A DNA stretch of 64,000 nucleotides from contig NZ_CP035495.1 of assembly GCF_004135345.1 (NCBI RefSeq), positions 744,001 through 808,000 on the forward strand. The letters run 5' to 3'. Under the pieces are notes generated by a model. The model was not told where the DNA came from. It saw only the letters and a list, made by a program, of their open reading frames with translations, and made no database searches. Of the stretch, positions 62,845 to 64,000 are shown in pieces. The number at the start of each line of letters is the position of its first letter. Positions within the stretch are counted from its first letter, which is position 1. The stretch comes from Xylanimonas allomyrinae. Its GTDB lineage: Bacteria > Actinomycetota > Actinomycetes > Actinomycetales > Cellulomonadaceae. Position numbers and translations under genes: made by a program.

Positions 62845-64000
62845 CGCAGCACATGGGACACCGTGCGCCGCTGCGGCGCGTCATGGGCATCGAGACCGAG
62901 TACGGCGTGCTCGCCCCCGGGCGCCCCGCCGCGAACCCGATGCTCCTGTCGAGCCAGGTGGTCACCACCTACCGCGCCCTCGTCGCGCGGGCCGGGGCAC
63001 GCCCGGCGGCGCGCTGGGACTACGACGACGAGGACCCGCTCGCGGACGCGCGCGGGTTCCATCTCCCGCGCGCCGCCGCCCATCCGTCGCAGCTCACCGA
63101 CGACCCGTCGCGTCCCGCCCCGGCGGGCCCGCTGCCGGCGGCGCGCGTCGCGGGCCCGGGCGCGGGCCCGGCCGACGAGCCCGAGGACCCGTCGGCCGCC
63201 AACTGCATCCTCACCAACGGTGCGCGACTGTACGTCGACCACGCGCACCCGGAGTACTCGTCGCCCGAGGTGACCGGCCCCCGCGACGCGGTGCTGTGGG
63301 ACGTCGCGGGTGAGCGGGTCATGCTCGCGGCGTCGCGCGAGCTGGCCGCGCTGCCCGGCGCCGCCGGCCATGGCGTCGTCCTGTACAAGAACAACGTCGA
63401 CGGCAAGGGCGCGAGCTACGGCACCCACGAGAACTACCTCGTGGACCGTGCGCTGCCGTTCGGCGTGCTGGCGGACCTGCTCACCGCGTTCCTCGTGACC
63501 AGGCAGGTGTTCTCTGGCTCCGGGCGGGTCGGTGTCGGGCCGACGGGGGACACGCCGGGGTTCCAGATGTCGCAGCGTGCCGACTACATCGAGGCCGAGG
63601 TGGGCCTGGAGACGACGCTGCGGCGGCCGATCGTCAACACGCGAGACGAGCCGCACGCCGACCGCACCCGGTGGCGTCGCCTGCACCTGATCCTCGGCGA
63701 CGCCAACCTGTTCGAGGTGGCCACCTACCTCAAGCTCGGTACCACGTCGCTGGTGCTGTGGGTGCTCGAGCACCTCGACGACCTGGCCGACGCCGGTGTC
63801 CCGGCCCGCGCCGCGCTCGCCGCCCTCCGGCTGGCCGACCCGGTCGCGGACGTCCAGCGGGTGTCCCGCGACCTCGACCTGGACTCGAAGCTCGACCTCG
63901 CGGACGGACGCACCATGACGGCCCTCGAGGTGCAGGGCGCCTACGCCGACGTCGTCGGGCAGGCGCTGCTCGCGATCGGGCCCGAGCCTGAGGCCGACGT
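62841..64000 (+). CDS. dop: Depupylase/deamidase Dop (3' end outside window)
   Basis: Dop deamidates Pup and removes it from tagged proteins; it belongs to the carboxylate-amine/GS-like fold. The visible 386 codons start with [13 protein letters not shown], the nucleotide/metal motif. They include [40 protein letters not shown] and [20 protein letters not shown]. The insertion after [15 protein letters not shown] is Pro/Ala-rich. GTG 62841 overlaps the mpa stop (GTGA); ATG 62853 is an alternative. The frame is open to the window end. Pup and the proteasome genes are expected next. Confidence 0.95.
   Translation, partial: MTQHMGHRAPLRRVMGIETEYGVLAPGRPAANPMLLSSQVVTTYRALVARAGARPAARWDYDDEDPLADARGFHLPRAAAHPSQLTDDPSRPAPAGPLPAARVAGPGAGPADEPEDPSAANCILTNGARLYVDHAHPEYSSPEVTGPRDAVLWDVAGERVMLAASRELAALPGAAGHGVVLYKNNVDGKGASYGTHENYLVDRALPFGVLADLLTAFLVTRQVFSGSGRVGVGPTGDTPGFQMSQRADYIEAEVGLETTLRRPIVNTRDEPHADRTRWRRLHLILGDANLFEVATYLKLGTTSLVLWVLEHLDDLADAGVPARAALAALRLADPVADVQRVSRDLDLDSKLDLADGRTMTALEVQGAYADVVGQALLAIGPEPEAD

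Noticed and set aside
1-64000. CRISPR array
   Set aside because: No regularly spaced short repeats were seen. The only tandem repeats are the three 15-bp units at 32601-32645, which are coding.

Overview
The window comes from a very GC-rich actinobacterium. It carries mshC (mycothiol synthesis), a Pup-proteasome ATPase (mpa/arc) ending in the QYL activation motif, dop, and a GH115 xylan alpha-glucuronidase. Together with the synteny uppP-mshC-PAC2-HAD-RecB-like nuclease-M50 protease-trmI-mpa-dop, this points to Micrococcales, probably Cellulomonadaceae or Promicromonosporaceae. The family placement is inference from gene content.

Layout. 1-6.8 kb: end of a GH115 glycosidase, a 2-hydroxyacid dehydrogenase with a GNAT partner, and a small envelope cluster (SIMPL protein, membrane proteins, coiled-coil lipoprotein). 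6.9-42.5 kb: an accessory island. It holds three 1436-bp copies of one IS256-family element, a tyrosine integrase split by an IS3-family element, an Abi-like pseudogene, a complete class 1 DISARM antiphage system (drmD, drmMI, drmA, drmB, drmC on the minus strand), and remnants of an integrative/conjugative element (VanY/transglycosylase, DUF2637, DUF3631 helicase, excisionase-like proteins). The island ends at tRNA-Leu(GAG). 42.7-64 kb: chromosomal core genes, closing with mpa and a truncated dop.

The most notable find is inside DISARM. Between drmMI and drmA lies an inverted, promoterless second copy of the 3' third of drmMI (20967-22193, plus strand). It is tail to tail with the expressed copy (23384-22179, minus strand). 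The two share three blocks that look identical by eye (329, 222 and 148 bp) separated by divergent segments. A serine recombinase starts 56 bp from the outer edge of the silent copy and is translationally coupled to a DUF1016 nuclease and then to drmA. Inversion across the shared blocks would swap the presumed target-recognition end of the methyltransferase. It would also replace the present frameshifted 3' end (1251 aa product) with an intact one (about 1353 aa). I infer a phase-variable DISARM.

Many genes carry single frameshifts (GH115, a membrane gene, IS3 orfB, Abi, drmB, the drmMI tail, a DUF2637 gene, ABC-F, a RecB-like nuclease). Because core genes are affected too, some of these may be assembly errors rather than real decay.
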